Positions 23,296 to 35,979 of a DNA stretch of 64,000 nucleotides are shown here, one piece after another (the stretch's first letter is position 1; each line of letters starts with the position of its first letter). This DNA comes from Arctopsyche grandis (taxonomy: Eukaryota; Arthropoda; Insecta; Trichoptera; Hydropsychidae), in assembly GCF_051622035.1 (NCBI RefSeq), contig NC_135357.1:20016256-20080255 (forward strand). Direction: 5' to 3'. The notes beneath the pieces are model-generated. The model saw only the letters and a list, made by a program, of their open reading frames with translations. It had not been told where the DNA came from and did no database searches. The position numbers and the translations under genes were made by a program.

Positions 23296-23720
23296 TAGAG
23301 GTTGTGATTTCTCGACTTTTTTTGATTCTCGAGATTCGAGAATCTCATTTTCTCGGAATATTTGAATCTCGAGATTTGTAGAATCTTATTTTCTCGAAAT
23401 ATTTGAATCTCGAGAATTCGAGATTTTGTTTTTTGTTTCGAATCTCGAGAATTCTCGAGAAAGTATAATTTTTTTTTTAATATAGTGAATTGATTTTTTT
23501 AGCATATAAAATCGAAAACATCAAAAGGACACAAACATTAAATCAGGGGTTTATAACTTTATTAAAGACATGATGAAAGAAAGATATAGAGAGATACAAT
23601 AGAACATTGAATAGAAAAGAATGTAAAATTATATTAAAAAAATATAATAAAAGAAAGCACGAAAAGAAAATAAAAATATACAAAAGTAATTTAAAATAGT
23701 AAAAATAACAATATTTAACA
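23296..23720. mobile_element. Truncated copy of the 20354-21433 hAT element
   Basis: Begins at the same terminal repeat TAGAGGTTGTGAT and matches the first 430 bp of the other copy, including the CTCGAG array. The other end is missing. Confidence 0.75.
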
Positions 23721-24900
23721 AAAAATTTTTACTGAGCAATTAAATGCTTTCTGCAACGGAAGATGACACTAGCATGTTAGTAAAATATGCTCCATAAAAC
23801 ATTCAGATAGTCGACAACATGATTCCAAGTAACATTTTAGATGCTTATTAGGTAGTAGAGTTACCAAAAGTCTGGATATCCTCTTTTTAATGTTTATCAA
23901 TATTTAGAATTTGTATAAATGCAGAATATTCTAATTTACCGTTCTCGAGAACGAGCATAAATGGAAATTATATTGCGCCTTCTGCCTGCTTCTACTCTAT
24001 GACAAAAGTTTCGTGGCCAAAATATGTAAGTGTGAGCTCATCATTTTTAAACCTCAGAACTAATGTAAAATGAACTACATATATCATGCAATTATGTTTC
24101 TGTAAATACTCAAAAATATTAATATTAGAAATAAACCAGCAAATTTATTATTTACAAAGTTTTTTTTCAAATTAAAAAACCTTCTCTTTATCAGTAACGT
24201 TAAGAAACTGAATTTTCAACTTAACAAACATCGAATTGAATTTTTAGCAATACATCTCAGTGAAGACCGCGAGAAGGTTGAAGTTTATTCTCTCGTCAGG
24301 AAAATGATTTGGACATGAAAATTAGTTTGGAAAAAGGCTCGTTAATATCTATATTACTTTAAATAACTATAAAATAGATAATTAAAATAAAAGTAAAAAC
24401 AGCTGAAAATAAGTAAAAACTAATTGAAAAATAAACTACACTACGTATAAAATTACCACATTAAAAACCATTAAAACAAGCTCCATATAGCTTTTTGGTT
24501 ATTTGAATACTCATTTAGTGCTTTTTTTTACTTATTCTATTATCATCAGCAGTGTGATGATAATAGAATAAGAAAACTGAAAGATTTACTCAATCTTCAT
24601 GTTCGAAAAAAATCGACTCGTGTTATTTCGACAACTAGGAAAAAAATGTTTATGATTTTTTGCTGGGAAACCCCAGTCCATCAGTACATATTTCATTTAC
24701 TACTGTTACGCTATCAATTGTGAATAAAACAAATCTTAGCTATGGATTTATTTGAAACATTTTAATGGATTTTTAACAAAAATTACAGAAATTTTATAAT
24801 TGGAACAATGGTTTTCCGGAAACTTCGGATTTTTATCAATGGGTTTCTGGAGACTCGCTAAGTGACAGCACTGCCTGTACATATGTACATTTGTATGTGC
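23721..24900. other. No gene seen
   Basis: AT-rich, without repeated or coding structure that I can support. Confidence 0.4.
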
Positions 24901-24904
24901 TTAA

Positions 24905-25779
24905 CCCTTTGAATGCTGACCAACACCAATCGGCGTTTTGCCAACAATTCCATCAGCCTGATATTCGCCCACCGGTGAGTATGTAACAAAATGAGCAATA
25001 TGGCAAAGAATGAAAACGATCGGATAAGAAGCAAACTTTTTCCTGAATTGTAATCGTAAGTGAAAAAATCGTAAGGAAAAGATAAAATATAAACAAGAAT
25101 ACTACCTGCTAAGCCTTTCCAGGTAGCGTTGACACGGTCGTGTAATCCGTGTCAATGTTTAAAAAGACTGTTTGACAGCGGAATTTCTGAATTTATAATC
25201 ATAGCAGAATTTCTTGATGGATATCCCTAACTGGTGAGTATTTTAGATTGTGGCTTGGCATTTAGATTGTGAGCATTACATTTAACAACAATGAAAAATA
25301 TGTAACTAGTTTTGGAAAAATACATTCATTGATAGACTTATTTTGTTTATTTTATACCAGGTTTCGCTCGGTATTTGTAATATAAACAGCTTAAACATGG
25401 CAACACAATCTAATAGTAAACATTCGTTTGCTTTTTTATTAAATTTATTTGAATCGAAAAAAAAAAAAATTTAACGATATCGATATTGTCGTCATAGAAA
25501 CTTTGATTTGTGTTCGATGCTCCCACCCAAACCTTTAAACCTTACATACAAAGTCTCTTTCGAAATTATATATTAGATTGTTGCAAGATATATTACCGAG
25601 TCTAAACACACCTTTACAAAACTCGAAAACCTCGGCGGTAGTTATCTAGGGTTTTTTTGGATTAGCTACAATTTTTATACCTGCTTCCTATTGGATTTCT
25701 AAATAGTTCTAGTTGGAAATGTTGTCGAAATTTTCGACGTGGCGGGCTTTCAACAGAAAAGACGTCGGCACTCCAAGGG
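24905..25779. mobile_element. piggyBac-type non-autonomous element
   Basis: Flanked by TTAA on both sides (24901-24904 and 25780-25783). Ends CCCTTTGAATGCTGACC and, reversed, CCCTTGGAGTGCCGACG agree with piggyBac-family termini. It contains a reversed R1 piece and a degenerate Helitron. No transposase. Confidence 0.7.
25350..25577 (-). mobile_element. Degenerate Helitron-like copy
   Basis: The 5' end TCTAATATATAATTTCG follows a host A (25578), and gagactttgtatgtaagg comes next. The 3' side has GCGAAACCTGG in place of GCGAAGCCGGG and lacks CTAG. Nested in the piggyBac-type element. Confidence 0.55.
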
Positions 25780-25783
25780 TTAA

Positions 25784-27180
25784 AGTGCACCTAGGGCTGT
25801 GGAGTCAATATTTGAGAGATTCCGACTCAGATTTCACGTTTAAATCGCATTTATTTTTTTATTTAATAGCGTATATGAATGTTAAAAAACTACTAAGGGA
25901 GAATCCTCAATATCCAATATATGCATATTGGCGACACGGTGCTTCTATATTTGTATTTTTCTAATGTTTAGGTCAAATTGAGAAGAGACCTGATATTTGA
26001 TAAATCCGTTACGCCCATTGCATACATTTTATTAATTGCATGTATTCATAAATGATAAAAAGTTATTGATAATCTGTGATAAGTATGTGGCATCCTGTAT
26101 TCATTCTCCAGAGATTTTTATAAATGAACCTTTATGAATTTTGAAATATGAATTTTTATATTCATGCATTGCGGAATTTTGAGGGATTTTTAATAATATA
26201 ATCTAGATAATATTGGACAAATATAACTTTTTGGAAATGATGTTTAGATATTCATCATTTTTTCTTCGCGTAGTTCCACAGAAATTTGAAACACGAATTT
26301 TAGCAAATAACCAGCTTTCCTTCAATTCTTCAAACACATCTGCCATACGTTAGCTGACAACACAACCCATTCACAAACATTTGAGTGTAAGAATATGCAA
26401 ACATTATGTGTGTTTGCATATTCTTACTGAACAAATATTTTTCACAACTGCACTAATAAACGACGTCAACAGAATTGTCATTTTTGCATTAAATGAAAAG
26501 CAATTTAAATTAAAGAATTTAATAAAATTATTGCATATATTTAACACTTTCAATGCTGAGCTAGAATCCGTGCTATGCTGATATTTTATAAAATAGCTCT
26601 GTCTCACAAATGTTTTGACAGTGTGGAGGTCTATACAGTTCTTGGAAGGCCCGTCTACCTGCATCTTGCATAAAGCACGCTATACAGTACCTATATTTAT
26701 TCATTATTTTCGTAAAAAAAAAACTTCTGGAAATTTTTTGTTCATAGAATTAGCAAATAATATAACGATATTTAAAAATAATAAAACACTTTAATTAATG
26801 TTTTAACAAATATATTTTTTAAATAAAAATTGCATAAAATGATGATAAAAAACTTATATATCATTTTATCAATTTTTGTCGTGATAAGATCTAAAGCACG
26901 GGTCTAGACACAAACCCGGTTTTGTTGTTTTATGTTTACTCGATTTGTTACATATTTGAAAATATATTACATATTTGAAAAAAATGTTTACTCGATTTGT
27001 ATACTCGAAATTATATACATACATTTATTCAAAATCTGCACTCTCTAAGATGAATCCGCACTCTCTAAGACGGTCCAGGTTGTAAATGTGTAGCGGAAAA
27101 TCAAGTAGATACGTAAGTCAAGTCGTGAAGTCTCAAACGACAGTTGAGCTAAGACTGAATGTACTTTTCATATTATATCC
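25784..27180. other. No gene seen
   Basis: AT-rich spacer; short open frames only, with no recognisable product. Confidence 0.4.
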
Positions 27181-27189
27181 CGTAAAAAA

Positions 27190-28167
27190 GGATCGATCGA
27201 TCTTAAGCTTAAGTATCGTTTGCTAAGTGATCCATACAAGCCTCATCCGTCATATAATTTTGAAGGCGACATGTCAGGAAGTGGAAAACGTTGTTTCATG
27301 GAATCTTGGCTAACCCAGTATACTTCATGGTTATCATATTCACCTAGGTTAAAAGGTGCTTTTTGTATTTTCTGTGTTTTATTTCCGCAACCAGTTCAAA
27401 GAGGAATTCAAGGTGCCTTCATTACTACTCCTCGTACAAAGTACAAAGATTTTAATGAGTGTGCCAGAAACCATACCAGCTCAGCATGGCATCGTGGGTT
27501 TCAACAAGATGCTGAACACTTCGCGTCAACTATTAGAGATCCAAATAATTAATATATTATTTGTCAGATAGATAATTCTGTAAAACGAACTATTGAAGAA
27601 AACAGAAAGAAACTGTATCCTATTATTTCAACAATCTTATTTTGCGGATCAAATGATTTCGCAATTCGTGGGAAAGATAGCACCAAAGGAAATGTCGAAC
27701 AACTTTATGCGTATCGAATTGAGGGAGGAGACAGTATTTTAAAAAACCATTTTGATACAGCTGCTGGAAATGCACGTTACACATCACACCGAACGCAGAA
27801 TGATTAGATCAATTTGTCTGGACAATCTCTGCGAGAAGAAATTGTAAAAGCTGCTAACAATGCTGTTGGATTATCGATCATAGCCGATGAAACAGCAGAT
27901 ATCTTAGGAACAGAACAGTTATCACTGGGAGTCCGGTTTGTAGATACGTCTAGTGAGAAGGTTATGATTCGTGAGGAATTCCTTGGATTTTTCAGCACAT
28001 TACGTCGTGTAAAAACATGGCTTAGATCTACAATGTCAGATGAACGTTTGTCTGGATTGTGCAGCATACACAGAGACAAAGTGAACTGCAACAAAAAAGA
28101 CTTTATGGACAAAATTGTAGATATGTTTGGTAGCGATAACAGACGATATTTTAAATTTATGTTGTAA
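27190..28167 (+). pseudogene. hAT transposase relic (ZMYM1/DUF4371-like)
   Basis: One frame reads through two in-frame stops (near 27550 and 27805). It shows a TTF-type zinc-finger remnant (G-A-F-C-I-F-C), a segment typical of DUF4371 proteins (L-S-I-I-A-D-E-T-A-D-I), then jumps straight to a C-terminal-type end (S-D-E-R-L-S-G-L-C-S-I-H-R-D). The middle of the transposase, including most of the catalytic region, is deleted. It is a dead copy. Confidence 0.7.
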
Positions 28168-28705
28168 TATTTTTTGTTATATACATATATTGTGTTAATA
28201 AAAAAATTGTTTCCCTTCATTACTACAGTGTCCTGTCCGTTCGTTCACCATACAAATACGCTACAGTAAATTAAAACTACATTAAAACCAGTGGCGGCTC
28301 GTGATAATTTTTAGTGGCGGGGCTGCACTGAAAAGATGTCTTATTCTATCATGTCATAACAGGACAAAATTAGCACAATTTTTGCCGTACGACCACTTAC
28401 ATGTGGATTTAAGTATTATTGAAAAAAAAACTAGCAAAATTCACCACCCATTAAAGGGGTGCGTCCAAACGCGATGAAGATTTCGAAAAATACGCTGGTA
28501 CTCCAGTAAGATTGCTGAAAAAAATTCGTTCTTGCTGGTTTCGCGACGCGGATTAAAAAAAAACCCAAAACCTTTCAAAAACTTAACCCCCTAATTCGTA
28601 ACGAAAAACATTAACCTGTTGACAATGCATCGATACATCGGTTGTTTCATCTGCCATAACAGCTAGATAAGTTGCTTTTTTTATTTCAGCACTTATTTGT
28701 TCCCT

Positions 28706-29346
28706 TCACACGTTCAAAATACAATCTAAAAGTTCATTTTGAATAGTTTTTGATGTCCCTTTAAAAACCGAAGAAGTTTGAAAATGTTTTTTTAAAGAAT
28801 CGTCGAAATTTTGTGAATATTCTAGAAGCCCCCGAAAAACTCCTGGATCTTTTGAATTATCTGTTTCATCGTGTCCCCTCATTGGCATTTCAAATTTACC
28901 GCAAAATTTAACGCAATCAATAATTTTAAATAAAACATCCCGATTTTTTTTTTTGACGTTTTCATTATGCTTATCTATTTCCCGCCGACAAGCTTCCCAA
29001 AATCGTGAGATTACACACATTTTTTAAATTAATCGTTTAAATGTTTTAAGTCAATAACTCCTGTTTTCGTCCAAGATGCTTCGCCTGGCGACTCGCCTCC
29101 AAACAAAAGACACGGATAACAAAATAACGCGTTTTTTTCTGTACATCTCGTTAACCAATTGTATTTTTTATAAATGTCTGGATTAAATTTTCGCGAGTAA
29201 CTAAAAGATCTACTAGTTGCAGGCTGTGAAATAATTAAATTGGGCGTGAGGCAGCCTAATGCTTTTATAGCGACTTTTTCGGTAAGTTCTAGTCGCGAAA
29301 AGTGCAAATTTTGTAAATATTTTACTGAATTCTTTTGTTGTTCCAT
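28706..29346 (-). pseudogene. N-terminal fragment of ZMYM1-like hAT transposase
   Basis: Two frames, 29346-29029 and 29020-28706, separated by a stop and a frame change. The first has a TTF-type zinc-finger region (N-A-L-F-C-Y-P-C-L-L-F-G-G). The second matches the start of the DUF4371 region (F-W-E-A-C-R-R-E-I-D-K-H-N-E, then M-R-G-H-D-E-T). Catalytic and dimerisation parts are absent. Confidence 0.7.
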
Positions 29347-29779
29347 TTTTAAAAGAAAAAAAATCTTAATATATTTAAATAAAAATTACGAGAAAAAGTT
29401 AAACAGATTTGAAAAAAGTTTGCTGTTATCAAAATGAAAACGACTCACCGAAGATTTGATGAGGGCTCGTACACAACCAATTGAGAGTAACGAAAACGAA
29501 TAAAGCTGTGATCGTGCGATTCAACTAATCAAATGTAAGATCAAGCGCGCGAAATCTTAAACAAACTGACAGATGAATGTCGTTTAACAGGCGAAGGCTG
29601 CCGACTGTCCAGCCCAAAACGGCAGAGTGAGTGAAAGAGAAAGAGCTATCTGCAGTTGCAAATAGCTCTTTCTCTTTCTCGTTCCGAAACTCCGGGCTGC
29701 GCAGCGTTCAGCGCGGCGCTGTAACACTTTACAGCCAGTACAGCAACATTTTAATTCATCTGTCACCATACAAGTTAGT

Positions 29780-29869
29780 GGGGTCTTCGAAACGGTCAAC
29801 ATTACTTACAATATCACCCTTTTGGATATGGGTGATATTGTCAGTAATATTTACTCTGTCGAAGGCCCC
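29780..29869. repeat. Near-perfect hairpin inside the hAT element
   Basis: Arms of 40 bp (29780-29819 and 29830-29869, ggggtcttcg...atatcaccc against gggtgatatt...cgaaggcccc) with a 10-bp loop. Weaker pairing extends a further 15-20 bp outwards. Confidence 0.75.
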
Positions 29870-30008
29870 AATAGTTCGTCCATCCAACTAATAAAAAAAA
29901 TATCATTAATAAATAAAATATTAAATGTATTATTTAACATATCTTAGAATTTTATAGGAGGGGCTGCAGCCCGGCAGCCCATTAGGACAAGCCGCCACTG
30001 ATTAAAAC

Positions 30009-33000
30009 ATTACTAAAAATATTTTGCCCCCCCCCTTGGAAAATTTTCTGCGGGCGTCCATGACCTTGGCCGAAGTACTTCCGTTCGAAGTAGGACAAAG
30101 ACACCGTAAACTCGCTCCAGATACGCAATCACGAGTACAGGGAAACTCCCAAGGAGCCAACTAACACAGCACATAAAGGAAGACCTCGACCCCGTAGGAA
30201 TCTTCCAGAACGTGATCTCACCAGCCGAGCTACGTCCCCAGATTTTTATTTATTTATTTTTAATACCCAAGTATACCACAGTGTCTTCACAGGTCACCCC
30301 AATTTGACACTGTGGCCAGAAAAGTGAGCCAGATACCAGTGAGCTTCAGGAGCTCGACCTGGCTTATTTCGGTGAAGCAACTACCATGACCATTCGTACT
30401 GATTTTACCAGGACAGTACTGGTTTTTTGGGTATCTGTCCTGGTAAGTCGTGCGATAAAACCAGTATACTATGGGGACTGATCTAGTTGTGAAGGTGTTC
30501 TTCATCACCAGTCCGCCATGTTTTATAGACAGGTTCGTCTGTGTTTTAGTAGTTATTACTGCTGTTTGTTTGGATAAGGTATTTTATTGTTTGAATATAC
30601 AAGTGTATAAATATGTTGTTGAAGCGGCTGGAATCGTAGTGTTCTCGAAAAGGCTATTGGCTGCTGACTGGTGTCGTGCGGCCGCTGGATCTATAATGTG
30701 TCGTTGCTCTGGATCCGGCTGAGTTGCAAACGTTCTTCCATTGTTCTTCATTTGCCAAAAAAATATTGGCAAATGTTGTTTCCATTTATCAGGAACAAAT
30801 ACACCAGCCGAATATTTTTTTACTTTGATGAACAATATATAGTCTTGTGTAGAATTTTATAAGAGCAATCAAGAAAATGAATTCATTTTTTAGAAACCTC
30901 TTCTTACTTTCACTTACGATCACTATTCAAGTTTTTTTTTATAAATGTGTGTCCATGATTCTTTAACTTTTGAAGGATGGACCGTCGAGATCGAACGAGT
31001 GTCCCAAACCGGGATCGAGTAAGACCCCAGTATTTTTAAATCAAAATACAGCTTTTCTCAATACAAATGGGTTCAATATATCTTATTAATCATTTTATAC
31101 ATCAACATAAAACAGTTTTAGTCATATAGCATGTTTTTGACTATTTTTTTTTTTTTAAATAACGACAAGCGTCAACACGCAAACACACATAGCTAAGGCC
31201 AACAGGCGACTGCATGACTCAATAGCCACGCGCTAAAAGCGACAAAAACAAAAGCTTACGAAAATATAGCTGTCTCTTTCTCTCGCATTGATTCATCGAT
31301 CAACAAGAATATGCAAGCGAACAGTCAAAAACATGACTTTAAATCATACTTTGGAACGTAGAAATGTATAAATGTATTTTTTTACGATGTACCCCTTTTC
31401 TAAATCATACAAAATCTATTAAAATAAATTTCTTGTAGTTCATTCTAGGAATACAAGAAATATAGGGTATATAGCTTAAAAAACCACATAGTTATTGCGA
31501 AAAACGTAAGCATACCCCACTTCGGGGAGGGAGGGTTAATATTTGTTTTGAATAATTGAAGTATTTAGAAATATATTTTTGAAAAAATGCCCTGGTTTTG
31601 AATTTGGAAAAAATGGTCACCTTAGTGTATTATAGAAAAAAACTCACGTCACAAATTGTGACTAGCAAGTTAGAGCGTCTGATATCGTAAGTTGAGAGCC
31701 GCTGTCATTTACGTCATTTAGCAAGCTGTCATTTGATAACCACAGCAGGAGCGATATGTGACAGTTAGCAAATAGGTGTGTCAAAAGCATTACTTTAAAA
31801 ACACGTTTACATTTTTGAGGTAAAGCTATTTGTATGTGGTGTAATAGTTGTTTCTCGCCCTATAAAATTCCATTTTAGTCCTTTTTTGTAGAAAAAATTA
31901 TTATGTACTAACTCAAACAGTAAACTTTTAATTATTATTTGGATATAAATATTATCTCTTATATCACATGTATTCTTGAACACATATTTCGTATACATGG
32001 CAAGTAGGTTAACAAACTACAATGGCTCCAACCGGCATTATCATCATCATCATGATTCCTACAAAATTTCAATTTAATTATATACATTTAAATTTTTATT
32101 CTCATGTACATATTTAATACACAGGCATAACAAAATAAAACTTGGTCTGAGTCCCTGTACAGTTATTGCATCAAATACAGGAATTGACCGGACCGGACTA
32201 AGTCTCCCTCGGAGCATGCTTTAACGGTTTTAAATCGATAATGTACCAATCAACTCAAATTAGCTAATGAGAGTTTATCTATGGTAACTTGTAGTTCGAA
32301 TCGGGATATCTCAAAAGAAAAAGAAAAGTTATAAGAACAATAACAATATACAATACATATAAAGAACACATGAACACATTGACCTGTGCGACTGTGATGC
32401 TTGATGCACACTGTAGCTTGCAGCGAATAATCAAGGATGTATTGTACTTATTTGTCTCTCTTACACATTTTGGCGAAGTGTGCAAAAGATATGCAATGTT
32501 GAATGTTCACCGCAGTGTGTACTTACTACATTATTGACAATTTAGTTAAAATTTTTAATTCATACTGGTTTTACCAGTGCAGTTCTGGCTTTTTAGGTAT
32601 CTGTCCTTGCAGAATCCTTGGGTTGGGCCCGTTTATAAATATTGAAATCGTTGTTTTTATTTTCTTAAATGTGCATCTATGATTTTCTAACGTTCATTGA
32701 CGTTTTTAGTATTTAGAAACATTCTTTTGAAAAAAATGTCCTGGTTTTGTCACATAACCTAAAAACATGTAAAATGATCACCTTATTTCAGTTCATACTT
32801 TACACATTTTTGGATTGACACTGCATATGGTGTGCTAGCTTACGAACTAGACATTAGTAGAAATCTAAAAAGCAAGAAACTGGAACTTAAGAATGCCTAA
32901 GAAGGTCTAGAGAAGACACTGGGATTCAGGCTTAAAATGGGTGGTTATTCTAATTAAACGGGACGGCTAATAATATAAATGTACGATAGAATACAACTGA

Positions 33001-33023
33001 CCTTCTGCACATATAAAATTTAA
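30009..33023. other. No gene; diverged repeat pieces
   Basis: The segment at about 30395-30440 (ccaggacagtactggttttttgggtatctgtcc) resembles 32570-32620. 31550-31625 resembles 32710-32790. These look like fragments of one old element. No coding region is supported. Confidence 0.4.
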
Positions 33024-33846
33024 CCCATTAAAACCTCTAATGACGCAAAATTTAACATTTTGAAATTATTATACATGTAAATACTTACAATATTTCTTTA
33101 ATTACACAAAAAATGTAATGTCGTTTTTCTAAATATTGAATGTCTGATATTGTACACCGGTCTCCGTGACGAGGCGGAATGTGAAATGCTGGAAAACGCA
33201 AATATCGGAAGGCAAAGATCGAAAATCGAAAGATCTTAAGTCGAAAGATCAAAAAAAAAGGGTGCATGGTAAACGGTACATACTCACTTAATTTGCGCGA
33301 GCAGGATACAACAGGAACAAGAAGAACAGGCTTTTTCTCCCGTATTCTGCGCGCGCACATTAATACGGGAGGAAAATCCTGTTCCTGTTGTATCCTGCTC
33401 GCGAAAATTAAGTGAGTATGTACGTGAGTATGTATTTTATTATTTAGTTATCTGAATAGTCATTTTTGAGTTTGAATGTTGAGTGATTTTTGAAGTAATA
33501 CTGAATATTATTTGTAAGTAAAAAAGAAGGTCAAAAATTCTAAAAATAAACTTTGTTTTTCCTGCAAGAATCTGGGTGCCATTTCCCTGCTTTATGGTGC
33601 AGCGCAACACATGCAAAGCTGCAAAATGCTTTTTCGGACATACAATAAAAAACTTGAAAACTGTTATCTCGAGATGTTCAATATGCAGATAATCAAGACA
33701 TAGCTTTAAATTTAACAATTGTCGCCGATAGTAAATAAAAAAATATTGTATAGCGATAAAATGTGTTCAAAAACCGATAAATCGGCCCCTCGGACTCTTC
33801 ACATATACCAATGAGGCCGATAAATCGACCCATGGAATTAAAAGGG
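33024..33846. mobile_element. Possible piggyBac-type element
   Basis: Bounded by TTAA (33020-33023 and 33847-33850), with loosely matching ends CCCATTAAAACC and, reversed, CCCTTTTAATTCC. Weak terminal similarity makes this tentative. Confidence 0.35.
33276..33423. repeat. Long hairpin, about 148 bp
   Basis: gtacatactcacttaattt...cgagcaggatacaacagg pairs with cctgttgtatcctgctcg...aaattaagtgagtatgtac. An inner pair tcccgtatt/aatacggga continues the stem around a GC-rich loop. Confidence 0.75.
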
Positions 33847-34058
33847 TTAAATTACTAAAGGTCCGCAAGTCATAGATGAAGAATGGCTGGTTTAGTACAT
33901 AAAACAAGAGTATAGTACTGAAAAATTTAACAATTTTTATGTTTTCCTTTTTCATTTGTAAATTTGTATATTTTATAAATATGCTTCATATTTTTTTAAA
34001 CCGAAATAATTATTTTCTTACAGATTTTTCTATTCTATAGCAACTACTTCCGATGTAA

Positions 34059-35072
34059 ATGAATCAAAACTGGATATATGACAAAAAATCAACAAACTCG
34101 CTGAAACTTTTTTTAAATGTAGTTGAAAAATTTAATTCTGCAAATCAAACCGACCTCGAAAATCTTTGGCATACAGTTTTCCCAAGAAAATCTTTAAAGA
34201 GAAAAAAAGAAACATTACACTCAGAAAGTCAAATCGAAATCAACAGTAGTGATCAAACGATACCAAAATCTGATGATAGTGGTGAGCCTTGTTCCAAAAG
34301 ACTATGTCAAAACGAACCTCAAGTTGAGATATTGAATCCTAATACTTTATTAGAAAGTAATCATTTTGAAGACTTCATCGAGAAACTTTTGCAAAACCTC
34401 AAAATGGAAAATACAACTCCAACTAAATTAAGCAAAATCAAATCTGCGATAAATTATAAAAATGTTGTCGAAACTGTAAATCCAGAACAATTTTTTAATA
34501 TCTGTCTATATTTTTGTAATCAAAGTGATGGTGCGATTCGACATTTCTTGAACAATTTTTGTCAATCATTGTTATATCCATATTTAAAAAAAGGAGTACC
34601 ATCTCGATATACAGATAAAGCCTTCCTTATATGCTTATCGAAATTTCCAGCCGAAATTTGTAAACACGTGTTACTTCCATTGATGTTCAGTTTTAACCCA
34701 TTGCCTTCGCTTTTTCACTTGGCGATTACAAATTTAAATCAAATACAAAAAATTACATTATTGAAAGATTTCTTAGAATCACATCATATTGTTAATTTAT
34801 GGATTTTCCCCATAATTATTTCACTTTTGAAATCAATTCCTGAAAAAAACACCACTATTAATTCTTATATAATCAACTTTTTAAAAGTAAATTCTAAAAA
34901 ATATGCTAATAATTCTGATTTTGGAAAACTTCTTTATTCTTGTATTTTAACTTTTCAAAATTTATCCTTAGACTCTGATGGTAAAATCGTTTTGAAAATT
35001 ATTTCTGAGCATCAAACACCTTTTAAGGATGCATGTTTAAAAGCCTTAAATTTAAAAAAATCACATTTATAA
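34059..35072 (+). CDS. FANCE: FANCE-like protein (Fanconi anaemia core complex), 337 aa, single exon
   Basis: Known role of the family: FANCE is the core-complex subunit that bridges to FANCD2 in interstrand-crosslink repair in the nucleus. Residues 1-110 are charged and Ser-rich with basic patches (R-K-S-L-K-R-K-K-E) that could act in nuclear import. About 150-337 is an all-helical region resembling the FANCE C-terminal repeat domain, including an end of the form T-x-F-K-x-x-C-L-K-A-L. The ATG at 34059 is preceded by an in-frame TAA, so this start is firm for an intronless gene. It is shorter than the vertebrate protein, which has a longer N-terminus. Similarity is from memory of the family. 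A generic helical-repeat protein is the alternative. Confidence 0.6.
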   Translation: MNQNWIYDKKSTNSLKLFLNVVEKFNSANQTDLENLWHTVFPRKSLKRKKETLHSESQIEINSSDQTIPKSDDSGEPCSKRLCQNEPQVEILNPNTLLESNHFEDFIEKLLQNLKMENTTPTKLSKIKSAINYKNVVETVNPEQFFNICLYFCNQSDGAIRHFLNNFCQSLLYPYLKKGVPSRYTDKAFLICLSKFPAEICKHVLLPLMFSFNPLPSLFHLAITNLNQIQKITLLKDFLESHHIVNLWIFPIIISLLKSIPEKNTTINSYIINFLKVNSKKYANNSDFGKLLYSCILTFQNLSLDSDGKIVLKIISEHQTPFKDACLKALNLKKSHL

Positions 35073-35975
35073 AAATGTTCATAATTCATCACTTCTTATT
35101 TAAGACTTTTATTTTATAATAATATGAACGCAAAAATTTCATACAAATGTTTTTCAATTATATGGAATGTCTAATCCAATAGAAGATAAGGCTCGAATCG
35201 AAAAAAATTACAGCTGATTTCTATTTGATATTTTATTTGAAAATTCAAATGTAATCTTCTTAATTTTTTTATCATATAAAATAGAAAAAAAATTATGTAA
35301 GTCCATGATCAATAACTTTATAAACGTTTTAAATTGTAATATATTGATAACAATAAAAGATAATTAATTAAAAACGACTGATATTTAATTTCACACACTT
35401 CTCGACTTGTTTTTTCTTATCTGAAATATTTATCAGCATGGATAAAAAACGTCCTAAGTCCTCAGACATAAAAATTTTAGTCATCAACTTATTGTGTTGA
35501 AATTAGGATATGAAACAATATAACTGGTTTTCAATCAATTTGGAATTTTGCTGGTTTAAAATATCACCATTCCATTGTATTGTGTTTGTCAAATCAAAAT
35601 ATTGGCTATAAATCTTACAAATCGCATAACTATGAACCTACAGTATCAGAAATAATAGTAAAAATTAAGGAAATATTTTACAAATGAAATGTACTCGGCC
35701 TGAATACAAATAACAATGCAGGTTTCTATCAAGAATAAAGAAAATGTTGAGAATGTTATTAAACAGGATGTAAAAGTCTTAAATACAGACTGACACTTTA
35801 AATACTGAAATTGAGACTAAACAATTCAAAAATATATGTATTTTAAAAATAAACAAAGGAAAAAATTGAAATCGCTTACTATTTATAAAAGTTAAAGTTG
35901 GATGTTATTAAAAAATTTTAAATCCTGTGAAAATTTTGAAATTGTATTCTTTATACATGTACATACATACATTTC
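35073..35975. other. No gene seen
   Basis: AT-rich 3' flank of the FANCE-like gene, with a possible polyadenylation signal near 35350. Confidence 0.4.
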
Positions 35976-35979
35976 TTCT

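Larger units (their letters stand above)
28289..30000. mobile_element. hAT element with exact target-site duplication
   Basis: Ends CAGTGGCGGCTCGT and, reversed, CAGTGGCGGCTTGT. An 8-bp duplication attaaaac occurs at 28281-28288 and 30001-30008. The 1.7-kb element carries only the N-terminal part of a ZMYM1-like transposase on the minus strand, so it cannot move by itself. Confidence 0.9.

Noticed and set aside
27804..28220. 138-codon minus-strand frame
   Set aside because: Antisense shadow of the hAT transposase relic on the plus strand.
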